Origin: an uncultured SAR86 cluster bacterium
GTDB lineage: Bacteria > Pseudomonadota > Gammaproteobacteria > Magnimaribacterales > D2472
Length of the DNA stretch: 38,849 nt
Direction of reading: 5' to 3'
Assembly (NCBI GenBank): GCA_902541365.1
Contig: CACBQK010000008.1
Coordinates: 1-38,849 of the forward strand
Under the pieces are notes generated by a model that was not told where the DNA came from, did no database searches, and saw nothing but the letters and a program-made list of their open reading frames with translations. Position 1 is the stretch's first letter. The number at the start of each line of letters is the position of its first letter. Of this stretch, positions 25,734 through 34,676 are shown in pieces. Position numbers and translations under genes: made by a program.

Positions 25734-26738
25734 CTATGCATCTATAATTTCTACTATTGAATCTGCCCATTTCGACGAATCATTTAATGAAGGTACCATA
25801 GTTAAAGACTTACCTCCATTTTCCAAAAATAACTCCTTATATTCATCATCTATTTCATATAATGTTTCTAAATTATCAGCTGTAAAAGCGGGTGAAAGAA
25901 CAAGTATTTTTTCTATGCCTCTGCCTGGGAAACTTTCGAGGACCTCATCGGTAAAGGGTTCAAGCCAGTTTTTTGTTAATCTCGACTGGAATGAAACTGT
26001 ATATTTATCTTGAGAAAGATTAAATCTGTTTGCAATAAGCCTAGTAGTTTCATAACACGTTGCTTTATAACAAAACTTATTTTCATTAGTTATTTCATTT
26101 TCGCAATTGTTGTCAGCACAAAGAGAATCATCATATATATCATCAACTGCCTTAGTTGGTAGTCCGTGATAACTAAATAAGATGTGATCATACTCATCAA
26201 TATCAAATGATTTCAGCTTATCCTCCCAAGAATCTATAAATGATTCTTGTTCATAAAATTGATTTATAAATTTTATAGAAGGTGAAACACTCTGTTTTTT
26301 AAGAACTCTAGAAATTTCATCAAAAACGGACCCAGTTGTTGCAGTGCTATATTGAGGAAATAGAGGAAGTATTATAATTTCATCAAGATTTTGAGAAATT
26401 AACTTTTTTAATTTATCTTCGATAGATGGAGATTGATATCTCATAGCAAATTCAACCTCAATATGGGGAACTTTTTTACTAACTTTATCAGCTAAAGCAG
26501 ATGTATTTACTATGAGAGGCGAGCCATTTTCAGTCCATATTTTTTTATAAATCTTTGCAGAGCTGAAAGCCCTGAAAGGGACAATGATTAAAGAAACTAG
26601 AATAAATCTAAGAATGTATGGAACAGTAATAACTTTTGGATCCATTAAGAATTGTCTTAAGTATTTAAAGACAGATAAATATCCTGGATCATCCGGTGTT
26701 CCAAGATTAATAAGTAACAGTCCTTTTTTAGTCTTCAT
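25734..26738 (-). CDS. hemH: Ferrochelatase
   Basis: A 334-residue ferrochelatase, inserting Fe2+ into protoporphyrin IX, the last step of heme synthesis. Signatures are LLLINLGTPDDPGYLSVFKYLRQFL, PLFPQYSTATTGSV, FSYHGLP with the catalytic H191, and SPAFTADNLETLYEI with E291. Between HGLP and the following helix lies an insertion with four cysteines (C207, C212, C223, C228), which resembles the internal cluster-binding segment of [2Fe-2S]-containing bacterial ferrochelatases. The 5' end overlaps the MFS gene by 11 nt. Confidence 0.96.
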   Translation of the reverse strand: MKTKKGLLLINLGTPDDPGYLSVFKYLRQFLMDPKVITVPYILRFILVSLIIVPFRAFSSAKIYKKIWTENGSPLIVNTSALADKVSKKVPHIEVEFAMRYQSPSIEDKLKKLISQNLDEIIILPLFPQYSTATTGSVFDEISRVLKKQSVSPSIKFINQFYEQESFIDSWEDKLKSFDIDEYDHILFSYHGLPTKAVDDIYDDSLCADNNCENEITNENKFCYKATCYETTRLIANRFNLSQDKYTVSFQSRLTKNWLEPFTDEVLESFPGRGIEKILVLSPAFTADNLETLYEIDDEYKELFLENGGKSLTMVPSLNDSSKWADSIVEIIDA

Positions 26739-27912
26739 ATCTATATTTAAATATTGGGTGTAATACTATAAAAACAAACAAAACAAAGCATAAAATTCCG
26801 CTTGCGAAGTACAACAATGAACTATTATAAATGTACAAAGGCATAGCTACTATAGGTGTAAGTATATGACCTATAGGAAGAACTGATCCCAAGTGTCCTG
26901 CAGCTTCACCTTGGTATTCAGGTTGTTGAGCTATTGAGAGTCCGGATGAATTAGCAGGTCTAACCATGCCCAAACCCACTCCATGAAGGATAATGGAAGA
27001 AAAATATGTTGCAATCGAGTCTGATACAGCCATTATGCAATATGAAAAAGCAAGTATTAAACAACCATATATCAGTAATTTATAATTATTTAAATTAAAC
27101 ATGCTAGTAAACATATTTTGACTAACGATTGTAGATATTGATAAAAGAACAAATGTAAAACTGATTAAAAGCGTTATGTCTTCAAGATTATTGAAGTTAT
27201 CAGTTAAATAAAATCCAATAGATTGTAATAACGATGCTGAGCAAAGACTCAATACTGATGCAAATACTAAATAAGGCCATACGGTAGGCGCAAGTCTTGA
27301 TAATTTAGATGTTGGAATTTCTGAGACCTCCATAGGCTTATTTTCAAGTGTAAAAAATACGCCCATGGCAACTACAATTCCTAAAATAGAAAAGAAAATA
27401 AATGGAGCTAATGCTGATATCAAATATAAATATCCACCTAAAAGTGGGCCAACCAATGTGCCTAAAAGAAAATTTGATTCAAACCTTGCAAATTTCTTGG
27501 TTCTCTTACTTTTAGGTGTAATGTCAGCAATATAAGCAAATGATGCAGGTCTTGTAGCCGATCCCAATAATCCATAAATTGTTCTACCTAATATTAAAAG
27601 TGGAAATACAAATGCAGCACTTAGAATATTTTTATCGGCTAGATATATTGGCAGTATAAGGATTATCATGGATATTGAATATCCAATATATCCAAGTATT
27701 GCTATATTTCTTCTTCCATATTTATCAGATGCTCTCCCCCATGGTGCAGATGTCATTGCCCAAGCTACAGCAGATAAAGAAAAAATAAATGAAGCTTGAA
27801 TTTCTGAAAGGCCTAAGTCCCTTGCTAGTGGTGGAATGATTGCGTAAACAAAGGACATACCAAGGCCAACAGCAAAAAGCCCTGATTTTAGCCAGAAAAT
27901 TGGTTTCTTCAC
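26728..27912 (-). CDS. MFS transporter, drug-efflux-like (MFS_1)
   Basis: A 394-residue protein with about 12 membrane helices. Motif A between helices 2 and 3 reads APWGRASDKYGRRN, and the motif C-like helix 5 is FLLGTLVGPLLGGYLY, both typical of drug:H+ antiporters such as TetA-type proteins. No substrate can be assigned; in a marine genome a metabolite or siderophore is as likely as a drug. It sits between trpS (4 nt) and hemH (overlap). Confidence 0.85.
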   Translation of the reverse strand: MKKPIFWLKSGLFAVGLGMSFVYAIIPPLARDLGLSEIQASFIFSLSAVAWAMTSAPWGRASDKYGRRNIAILGYIGYSISMIILILPIYLADKNILSAAFVFPLLILGRTIYGLLGSATRPASFAYIADITPKSKRTKKFARFESNFLLGTLVGPLLGGYLYLISALAPFIFFSILGIVVAMGVFFTLENKPMEVSEIPTSKLSRLAPTVWPYLVFASVLSLCSASLLQSIGFYLTDNFNNLEDITLLISFTFVLLSISTIVSQNMFTSMFNLNNYKLLIYGCLILAFSYCIMAVSDSIATYFSSIILHGVGLGMVRPANSSGLSIAQQPEYQGEAAGHLGSVLPIGHILTPIVAMPLYIYNSSLLYFASGILCFVLFVFIVLHPIFKYRYED

Positions 27913-27916
27913 TTTA

Positions 27917-28891
27917 TTAAGAGATACCTATTTTTGAACGAATTTCTTCAATAAATTCTTGCGCTAATGGACGAACTTTTTTTGCTCCATCTGAGAGATA
28001 GTCTTTAACTAAGTCTTTTTGCTCTTTTAATTCAAAATATCTTTCACGAATAGGTAAAAGAGAATCATTAGCTTTATAAAAAAGCTTATTTTTAGCATCA
28101 CCCCAAGATATGCCATTTTCATATTCTTCTTTAAACTCAGCTATTTCTTCATCTGATGCAAAATTTTGATAAAGATTAAAAACATTGCAGGCCTGATGAT
28201 CCTTAGGCTCACCTGGCTCGAGTGAGTTAGTGATAATTTTCATAATTGATTTTTTTAATGTTTTTTCATCACAAAGCAAAGGAATCACATTGTTATATGA
28301 TTTACTCATTTTTCTTCCATCTATTCCTGGAATCGATTCATCATCATTAATAATTGCCTCAGGGACCTCAAAAGTGTCACCAAATATATGATTAAATCTA
28401 TTTGCAATATCTCTTGTCATCTCTAGATGCTGGAGCTGGTCAGGACCAACAGGTACATGGGTTGAATTAAACATTAATATATCAGCAGCCATAAGAATTG
28501 GATAAGAGAATAAACCCATGTTAATTCCCTTATCATCATCATTATTTTCTTTTAATGCTTTGTAAGCATGTGCCCTATTCATTAATCCCTTTGCAGTTAC
28601 ACAATGGAGTATCCAACTTAATTCTAGGATTTCTCTGATATCAGATTGTTTGTAGAAATACGAGCTCTTAGTATCTAATCCACTCGAGAGCCATGCAAGA
28701 GCAATGTTCTCAATAGATGAAGTGACCTCTTGCGGATTATTAACTTTAATAATCGAATGGTAATCTGCTAAAAAAAAGAAAGAATCTTTTGAATCTTTCG
28801 CTAATTCAAGACTTGGCCTTATAGCACCAAAATAGTTTCCTAAGTGTGGGGTGCCTGAAGTAGTAATACCTGTTAAAATTCTATTTTTCAT
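27917..28891 (-). CDS. trpS: Tryptophanyl-tRNA synthetase
   Basis: A 324-residue class I aminoacyl-tRNA synthetase. The HIGH-type motif is TSGTPHLGNYFG (11-22) and the KMSKS motif is exact (194-198). FLADYHSI, MAADILMF and VPVGPDQLQHLEMTRDIA are TrpRS-specific. It is the first gene of the 13-gene minus-strand run that ends with the LysE-family gene. A TATAAT on the minus strand (28899-28904) ends 7 nt before the ATG and no Shine-Dalgarno is visible. Confidence 0.96.
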   Translation of the reverse strand: MKNRILTGITTSGTPHLGNYFGAIRPSLELAKDSKDSFFFLADYHSIIKVNNPQEVTSSIENIALAWLSSGLDTKSSYFYKQSDIREILELSWILHCVTAKGLMNRAHAYKALKENNDDDKGINMGLFSYPILMAADILMFNSTHVPVGPDQLQHLEMTRDIANRFNHIFGDTFEVPEAIINDDESIPGIDGRKMSKSYNNVIPLLCDEKTLKKSIMKIITNSLEPGEPKDHQACNVFNLYQNFASDEEIAEFKEEYENGISWGDAKNKLFYKANDSLLPIRERYFELKEQKDLVKDYLSDGAKKVRPLAQEFIEEIRSKIGIS

Positions 28892-28898
28892 TACTCTA

Positions 28899-28904
28899 AT
28901 TATA
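28899..28904 (-). promoter_or_regulatory. Candidate -10 box for trpS and the long envelope operon
   Basis: The minus strand reads TATAAT, then seven bases, then the trpS ATG (28891), implying a leader of zero or one base. It would be the main promoter for the run 28891 to 15461. The -35 region is only T-rich. Confidence 0.4.
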
Positions 28905-28923
28905 AACGCGATATATAAAAAAA

Positions 28924-30342
28924 ATGGAAAGAACTGATCAAATTATTGAATTAATATCAAAAGCAAATCAATCGTTTGATAGTGGTGTTATTAGAGATGG
29001 TCAAAAACTTACAAGAGAAGCTCTTAAACTTGTAAAGATTCAAGGAAAAATTCCTAACAAGCTTAAACATAAACTTAATGCAACAGTCGCCCTTTCTAGA
29101 TATTTTGATGATATTTCCTCTTTTGCAACTAACCCAAAAAGAGACAAGCTAGTAAACAAAATAAAGAAAATAGCAGATAATCCAATTAAAAATCCACGTA
29201 AACAGGCAGATGAGATACATAAAGTTCAAGCGCAATGGCAAGCATTAGATCAAACATCTAAAACAGCCTCGCAAAAACAGTGGAATACATTTAGATCTTA
29301 TGTTGATAAAGCATGGATACCATGCGGAGAATTCTTCGACGAACTCAATAAACAAAAATTGGTTAACGCAACAAGAAAACAACAGGTAACTCAAGATCTA
29401 ACTGAATTTGTTCAAAGAAATAACAATAAGTTTCCAACTATAAGGATACTAAGAAATAAATTAAGAAAATTTGAAGATTCATGGAATGGTCATGCGCCCG
29501 TCAGGGATGATGTGTTTAGAAAACTAAAGTCAGATTTCACTGATGCAAAACAACCAATTCTTGATGAGATAAAAAAACAAAACGAGCAAATTAAAATAAA
29601 AAAAGAACAAATCATTGAATCAGTATCAAAAATAAATTCAGAAAATATGGATGAAAATATTTCTAAATATATGAATCTTAAAAAAGACTGGAACATTTTA
29701 GATAAATTGCCGCATAAAGTAGAAAAATTATTATGGAAAGAATTTATATCATCTGGAGATAGGTTTTTTGAGGAGCAAAATAAAAATAAACAAATTCAAC
29801 TTGATGAATTAGGTCTTGTTTTAAAAGATCTAAAAAAATATGAGATTGAGGATCTGCAAGAAATGCTTCCAAAGTTTGATCTCATCAACAAAACAAAAGA
29901 ATACAAATCTCTTCAGAATAAAATTGTTAAATTACGTAATGATGAAAAAGATAAGAAAAAGAAAGATTCTATAAATGATTTAGAGAAACTATTCGAATAT
30001 ATTACTGAAAAAAAAGATTTCTCTGATTTAACCAACTTAGATAATTCATATAAGGAAATATTTGATTATAAGTTTGATTCTCACTCTAAAGATGAAATGA
30101 TTGAATCATGCATAAGAATAGAAATGATATGCAATGTTGAATCATTAAAAAAAGATGAAAAAATTAGAAATCAAATACAACTTAAAATTCTTACTGAAAA
30201 ATTTAATAAAGCTAAACTAACAAAAAAAGAAGAAATCTTTCTTCACATAAAGAATTTTTTCCTAAATTTATCTATATCTAAAGTGAGTAATGCTGAAAAA
30301 AATATGTGGAAAAGGATTATCAAAGCAATTAAGACTTCTTAA
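28924..30342 (+). CDS. DUF349 domain protein
   Basis: A 472-residue, highly charged, almost entirely helical protein with no membrane segment. DUF349 repeats are visible: KVQAQWQALDQTSKTASQKQ followed by WNTFRSYVDKAW near residues 100-130, KFEDSWNGHAPVRDDVFRKLKS near 185-210, and MNLKKDWNILDKLP with LLWKEFISSGDRFFEEQ near 245-280. The C-terminal third is Lys-rich coiled coil. Proteins of this family in gammaproteobacteria are of unknown, probably structural or nucleic-acid-related, role. The start has only AT-rich sequence (TATATA, 28912-28917) before it. Its end overlaps the convergent transporter by 14 nt. Confidence 0.8.
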   Translation: MERTDQIIELISKANQSFDSGVIRDGQKLTREALKLVKIQGKIPNKLKHKLNATVALSRYFDDISSFATNPKRDKLVNKIKKIADNPIKNPRKQADEIHKVQAQWQALDQTSKTASQKQWNTFRSYVDKAWIPCGEFFDELNKQKLVNATRKQQVTQDLTEFVQRNNNKFPTIRILRNKLRKFEDSWNGHAPVRDDVFRKLKSDFTDAKQPILDEIKKQNEQIKIKKEQIIESVSKINSENMDENISKYMNLKKDWNILDKLPHKVEKLLWKEFISSGDRFFEEQNKNKQIQLDELGLVLKDLKKYEIEDLQEMLPKFDLINKTKEYKSLQNKIVKLRNDEKDKKKKDSINDLEKLFEYITEKKDFSDLTNLDNSYKEIFDYKFDSHSKDEMIESCIRIEMICNVESLKKDEKIRNQIQLKILTEKFNKAKLTKKEEIFLHIKNFFLNLSISKVSNAEKNMWKRIIKAIKTS

Positions 30343-31726
30343 GGTTAAGTTCCTTTTGTATTAATCTATGCTTTTCTCGATCAAGATTATAAAAATAAAA
30401 AATAGCTATAGGTATTAGTAACATGATAGGTACTAAGCCACCTTGTGTTGATATTAAAAAGAAAATTTGATCATCTGTAGGGTTTGTAGAAGTAAAGCCA
30501 ATAATACTTAAAACAAAACCAGCTATTGCAGTTCCAAACCCTGTATTGACTTTTTGTAAAAAACCAAGTGCTGCAAATAAAACACCCTCTTGTCTTTTAT
30601 TAGTAATTAACTCTACTTCATCTGCTATATCAGCAACCATAGAGTCGCGAATCATGTTGCCAATGATGTTATTGGTAATACCAACAAGAATAAATATCCA
30701 TAAAAACATTACTAATTGATAAGTCCCTTTCGGAGGAGTTAAATCAAAATATCCAAGTATTAATGGTGCTGGATAAATTATTCCAGTTAAAAACATAGAT
30801 ATTAATATTATGCTCCTTTTCTCAAATAACTTTACCAATCTTGGAGCTAATGCAAATGCTAAAAAGGCACATACAACGTACATTGGTAAAAATAATGTAA
30901 TCTGAGTTCCAGATAATTCCCAGAAATAAGTGTTAATGTAAAGGGTCAAGGTATTTCCAAGACCCCATGCCACAGATAAACCAAATGAACCAAAAAAGAA
31001 TATTACAAAGGTTTTGTTAGTTAATGCCATTCGAATTTCTTGAAATATATCTTTTATAGTTATTCTTCCCTCCCAAGTAGATAAAGCCGTTCCATATCGC
31101 AGGGTTGATATAGAAGAAATAATAATAAATAAGCCCATAATAGCAGCACCTGTATAACCAAAAGGAGCCCACGCATCAGGATTAAGTTGACCTTTTGAAT
31201 ACTCTGGAGTCGAGGAAAAAAAAACATAGTAGCCTAAAAAAGCATTTGAAAGGCCTGCTAACCACCCAAATAGTTCGCGTATTGAAAATAATGATGTTCT
31301 TTCATCATAATCTTTTGTAATCTCTCCTCCAAGTGCTCTATGGGGAACATCAAATAATGTCATCCCGAATCTTGTAATAATGCAAAATGAGAGCATCCAG
31401 ATAAACAAAGATGCTTGAGTTAATTCCCAATCTGCTCTTGGCATAAATAAAAATATATACCCAACTACAATCGGAACTACTGATGCAAATAAATATGGAT
31501 GTCTTCTTCCAATAGAGGAATTGGTTCTATCAGAAATTGATCCAATGATTGGATCTGTGAATGCATCAAAAAATAGTGCTATAGCTATCGCTAAACCAGC
31601 TAGTCCAGGCTCGAGACCTACCACGTTACCGTAATAAAAAAGTAAAAAAAATGTAAACATATCAACCTTGATGCCATTTGGAATAGCACCAGTTGCATAT
31701 GCAATTTTTGATTTATTTGTTAGCAA
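30329..31726 (-). CDS. GPH-family MFS transporter (sugar:cation symporter type, MFS_2)
   Basis: A 465-residue protein with about 12 membrane helices. The GPH signature reads FFDAFTDPIIGSISDRTNSS with IGRRHPYLF following, and helix 4-5 carries FDVPHRALGGEITKDYDERT. The family moves glycosides, pentosides and hexuronides with Na+ or H+, and marine members also move other solutes; the substrate is open. The start lies 7 nt inside the upstream alpha/beta hydrolase gene, suggesting they act together. Confidence 0.88.
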   Translation of the reverse strand: MLTNKSKIAYATGAIPNGIKVDMFTFFLLFYYGNVVGLEPGLAGLAIAIALFFDAFTDPIIGSISDRTNSSIGRRHPYLFASVVPIVVGYIFLFMPRADWELTQASLFIWMLSFCIITRFGMTLFDVPHRALGGEITKDYDERTSLFSIRELFGWLAGLSNAFLGYYVFFSSTPEYSKGQLNPDAWAPFGYTGAAIMGLFIIISSISTLRYGTALSTWEGRITIKDIFQEIRMALTNKTFVIFFFGSFGLSVAWGLGNTLTLYINTYFWELSGTQITLFLPMYVVCAFLAFALAPRLVKLFEKRSIILISMFLTGIIYPAPLILGYFDLTPPKGTYQLVMFLWIFILVGITNNIIGNMIRDSMVADIADEVELITNKRQEGVLFAALGFLQKVNTGFGTAIAGFVLSIIGFTSTNPTDDQIFFLISTQGGLVPIMLLIPIAIFYFYNLDREKHRLIQKELNLKKS

Positions 31727-32637
31727 TTTATCTCTAAGTGATTTTTTAAATCAATTTTAAACTGATTAAAGACAGGTTCTTCAATAAGATGACCCATATT
31801 ATCGATAATTTTAATCTTACTATTTTTGATAAGTTTATTTGTATGAAAAGCATTTTTAACCTTTATTAATGGATCAGTTTTACCATGAACTATTAATGTA
31901 GGTATGCTAATAGTATTTACTTTATCGATTCTGTTTTTAGTTCCAAGTATAGCTGCCATCTGTCTTATAAAACCTGAATCATCCGGACTCCTTTTTATGG
32001 TCTCATTTACTTCTTTTTTAAATTGGGGATTATCATAGTCGAATCCATTCATACCTATTGTTGAAACTAGCCGAACAGTTCTATCGATTCTCTCCTCTTT
32101 CGATGCATTTTTAAAAGCTCTTTCACCAAGTAACTTTATGACAGAAAATTTTGGGCCATTAAAGGGGTTTGGAACAGAAACCATTGAAGCTATTTGTGTA
32201 TACGAATAAAAACGATCTTGATGATTTGAAACTAGAATTTGGGAAATCATGCCGCCCATTGACATACCAATTATATGACATTTATCAATCTTTAATGTAT
32301 CAAGAAGCAAAACAGCGTCGTCTGCCATGTCATCCAGTTTATATTCTGACTTTATAGGCAAGTAAAAGTAATACTTTAAGATATTAGTTAAAAAGGTTGG
32401 TTTGGATTTAAATCTACTTGAAAGACCCATGTCCCTATTATCATAAGCTATCGGTCTATATCCACTTTGTTGAAGAAATTTAATCATGTATGGTGGCCAA
32501 AATGTGAGCTGACCACCAAGGCCCATTACCAAGAGCACAGGAATACCATCAGCGGGACCATAATCTCTATAATAAATTTTTAGATTATTTTTTGTTGCAT
32601 AACCCTCTTCGAATCCAGATGCATCATTAAAGAACAT
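31720..32637 (-). CDS. Alpha/beta hydrolase
   Basis: A 305-residue alpha/beta-hydrolase fold protein. Oxyanion region LLVMGLGGQLTFWP, the DNRDMGLSSRF loop, nucleophile elbow GMSMGGM (S126), acid in IVHGKTDPLI and catalytic His in DNMGHLIEE are all in place. It resembles the aclacinomycin-methylesterase/proline-iminopeptidase-like set; no signal peptide, so cytoplasmic. The substrate is unknown. It overlaps the GPH transporter by 7 nt and lies 2 nt after the hotdog thioesterase, giving a three-gene unit thioesterase-hydrolase-transporter. Confidence 0.88.
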   Translation of the reverse strand: MFFNDASGFEEGYATKNNLKIYYRDYGPADGIPVLLVMGLGGQLTFWPPYMIKFLQQSGYRPIAYDNRDMGLSSRFKSKPTFLTNILKYYFYLPIKSEYKLDDMADDAVLLLDTLKIDKCHIIGMSMGGMISQILVSNHQDRFYSYTQIASMVSVPNPFNGPKFSVIKLLGERAFKNASKEERIDRTVRLVSTIGMNGFDYDNPQFKKEVNETIKRSPDDSGFIRQMAAILGTKNRIDKVNTISIPTLIVHGKTDPLIKVKNAFHTNKLIKNSKIKIIDNMGHLIEEPVFNQFKIDLKNHLEINC

Positions 32638-32639
32638 GG

Positions 32640-33038
32640 TTATACTAACTTGCTAGTAGCGGTTGCACTAGCAACTATTTTTTCATTTTGGAAAAGTTCT
32701 GCACTCGTATATGCAATCGTTCTTCCCTCCTTAATATACTTAGCTTTCACAAGAATTTCTCCAACAGTACAAGGTCTTAGAAATTGGACATTAATATCAA
32801 GCGTTAAAGGATTTACTTGACCATTTGTTAAAGCTAAAACAAGTTGCGCCATACATGAGTCAAGCATAGCAGTAACAAATCCACCTTGAACAATTGTGTC
32901 ATTTGAATGGGTTAGCTCTACTGAGGCATTAAATTTAAGCTCAAGGGTTTTGTTATCTTTATCAAGATTAAAATCTGAAAAACCAAGAATATCTAAGAAT
33001 TTAGGTTTATTGATACTGAAAGGATTAAATTCATGCAT
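32640..33038 (-). CDS. PaaI-type hotdog thioesterase
   Basis: A 132-residue single hotdog domain. The region TIVQGGFVTAMLDSCMA corresponds to the HGG-(x)-D/E helix of PaaI-like acyl-CoA thioesterases, with Gln in the usual His position and Asp as the likely catalytic acid. LTLDINVQFLRPCTVGEI and the IVASATATSKL end are also family-like. It probably hydrolyses a CoA thioester in the cytoplasm. First gene of the unit with the hydrolase and the GPH transporter, 17 nt downstream of tRNA-Ser on the same strand. Confidence 0.85.
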   Translation of the reverse strand: MHEFNPFSINKPKFLDILGFSDFNLDKDNKTLELKFNASVELTHSNDTIVQGGFVTAMLDSCMAQLVLALTNGQVNPLTLDINVQFLRPCTVGEILVKAKYIKEGRTIAYTSAELFQNEKIVASATATSKLV

Positions 33039-33055
33039 GTTTATTATTAAGTAAG

Positions 33056-33145
33056 TGGCGGAGAGACAGGGATTCGAACCCTGGAAGGAGTTGCCCCCTT
33101 GCTGGTTTTCAAGACCAGTGCATTCAACCGCTCTGCCATCTCTCC
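33056..33145 (-). tRNA. tRNA-Ser (anticodon UGA)
   Basis: The minus strand folds into a full 90-nt tRNA: acceptor GGAGAGA paired with TCTCTCC, discriminator G and encoded CCA, anticodon stem CTGGT/ACCAG with loop CTTGAAA (anticodon TGA), a long serine-type variable arm (AAGGGG/CTCCTT) and a T arm CAGGG-TTCGAAT-CCCTG. It reads UCA and other UCN codons. It is the only RNA gene in the window. Confidence 0.97.
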
Positions 33146-33213
33146 TAAAGGCAAATATTATAAATTATTTTTTCTACTGAATCTTCCAATAGGTATCGTT
33201 TCCTTTTCTTATA

Positions 33214-34635
33214 TTAATTAGCTGTCAATTTTCTTTTTCTTCTACTTCCATGTTTTAGATAAACCAGCTTAGCTTCTTCTTTAAAAGCTTTATCTTTTCT
33301 TATACTCCATACTCGATCACGTGCAAATTTTGCAGATGCTTTCAAGTCAACTATTTTAGGCAAATAAGAGCCATTTAAATTTGCATTATGTATTATTTTT
33401 GGATCAAATTTTTTCAGTTCAGGTAAAAGACTTTTAATCCAATAAGCATTTGGATCTTGGTCCATGCTTTGCTTTGTTACTGAGTATATTCGTGGAAGAT
33501 TAATACCAGTAACACCACTTTGCATCTGAACCTGACTAATATGGATTCCGGGCTCATAGTCAGTAAAGAGTCTTGCTAAAAGCGGAGATGTTTTTTGCCA
33601 TGGTTGCCACATATTATACGAGGCAAATGACATAATCATTGCCCTCATTCTAAAATTAATCCACCCATCGGTTTGCAAAAACTTCATACAAGCATCTAGA
33701 AAAGGGAATCCTGTTTTACCTGTGATCCATTTTTCAATCATCTCATCATCATGTTCTGTCCTTAGATCATCACACATGCGGTGCATAGAATTAAATTCTA
33801 ATTCTGGTTCGGTATGTAGTTTTTGAACAAAATGACAATGCCAATAGAGTCTTTTCTTAAAAGAATAAAGGTCTTTTTTGTTATTCAATAATGGAAGTAA
33901 TTTGTTTAATTGTTGATATACCTGCCTTATAGATACCGAACCATAAGTGAAATGAGGAGATAATCTTGAACAAGTTTTTTCAGATAGTACAGGGCTAGAC
34001 ATTTTTGTTCTGTAGCCCTCACATCTATGTTCTAAAAAAGTCTCCAACAAATCGTTAGCAATTGAAGTACCTCCTTTTTGAATGCTTTTCGAATGTTTCA
34101 AATTGCTATTTAATTTTGCTTGGTAACTTTTGAAGTCTGTTAATTGGATTTCATCTTTATTGTGAGAAATTTTAGGAGGTCCAAGAACATCTTTGTTCAT
34201 AATATGATTCCAATTTTTTGACCAAGAATCTCTATCGAAATTATCTAATTGCAATCCAAAATCGTCATATATTTTAATTTTTTTTTGGAAATAATTTTTG
34301 AATCTCTCAAATCCATCTCTAAAATATCCAACATCAGTGCAATGATTCATATGGATAAAATAATCCTTGTAGTTGGCATGAATCCAATTCTTTAAGTCAT
34401 CGAAATTACCCTCGAATATATTAATTTTCGAGTGAACCTCTCTTAGATCTTCATTGAGCTCTTTTAAACAATCATTTGAAAATTTTAATTGTCTTGATGA
34501 TTTACCATTAGCTTTCCAATAATTTTCATCATATAAATAAACAACAATATAGTTTGATCTTAAGGAACCATAATATAGAGCTGCATTATCTAGTATTCTT
34601 AAGTTTCTATTTATAATAATGATATCTGTTGTCAT
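33214..34635 (-). CDS. Deoxyribodipyrimidine photolyase/cryptochrome family protein
   Basis: A 473-residue flavoprotein with an N-terminal Rossmann antenna domain (about 1-130, starting IIIINRNLRILDNAAL) and a C-terminal helical FAD domain. FAD-binding and Trp-rich segments are RLYWHCHFVQKL, TGFPFLDACMKFLQTDGW, INFRMRAMIMSFASYNMWQPW, and LARLFTDYEPGIHISQVQMQ, with GINLPRIYSVTKQSMDQDP after it. The last pattern belongs to a bacterial subgroup close to photolyases that is often named cryptochrome; repair of UV dimers is likely but the subgroup's activity cannot be read by eye. It lies beside a DCC-type CxxC gene on the same strand, 41 nt away. Confidence 0.88.
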   Translation of the reverse strand: MTTDIIIINRNLRILDNAALYYGSLRSNYIVVYLYDENYWKANGKSSRQLKFSNDCLKELNEDLREVHSKINIFEGNFDDLKNWIHANYKDYFIHMNHCTDVGYFRDGFERFKNYFQKKIKIYDDFGLQLDNFDRDSWSKNWNHIMNKDVLGPPKISHNKDEIQLTDFKSYQAKLNSNLKHSKSIQKGGTSIANDLLETFLEHRCEGYRTKMSSPVLSEKTCSRLSPHFTYGSVSIRQVYQQLNKLLPLLNNKKDLYSFKKRLYWHCHFVQKLHTEPELEFNSMHRMCDDLRTEHDDEMIEKWITGKTGFPFLDACMKFLQTDGWINFRMRAMIMSFASYNMWQPWQKTSPLLARLFTDYEPGIHISQVQMQSGVTGINLPRIYSVTKQSMDQDPNAYWIKSLLPELKKFDPKIIHNANLNGSYLPKIVDLKASAKFARDRVWSIRKDKAFKEEAKLVYLKHGSRRKRKLTAN

Positions 34636-34676
34636 AAATTACGTTATTAAGGATTTGTTAAATTTGAGCTTAATCT

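Noticed and set aside
26728-27912. Tetracycline-resistance efflux pump
   Set aside because: The MFS motifs are generic for drug:H+ antiporters and nothing in the sequence fixes the substrate.
28912-28917. TATATA before the DUF349 gene as a fifth leaderless -10 box
   Set aside because: The last base is A rather than the strongly conserved T, so it was left out of the leaderless set.
32900-32960. Inactive thioesterase because Gln replaces the usual His before GG
   Set aside because: The catalytic Asp on the helix is retained and the His position varies among hotdog thioesterases.
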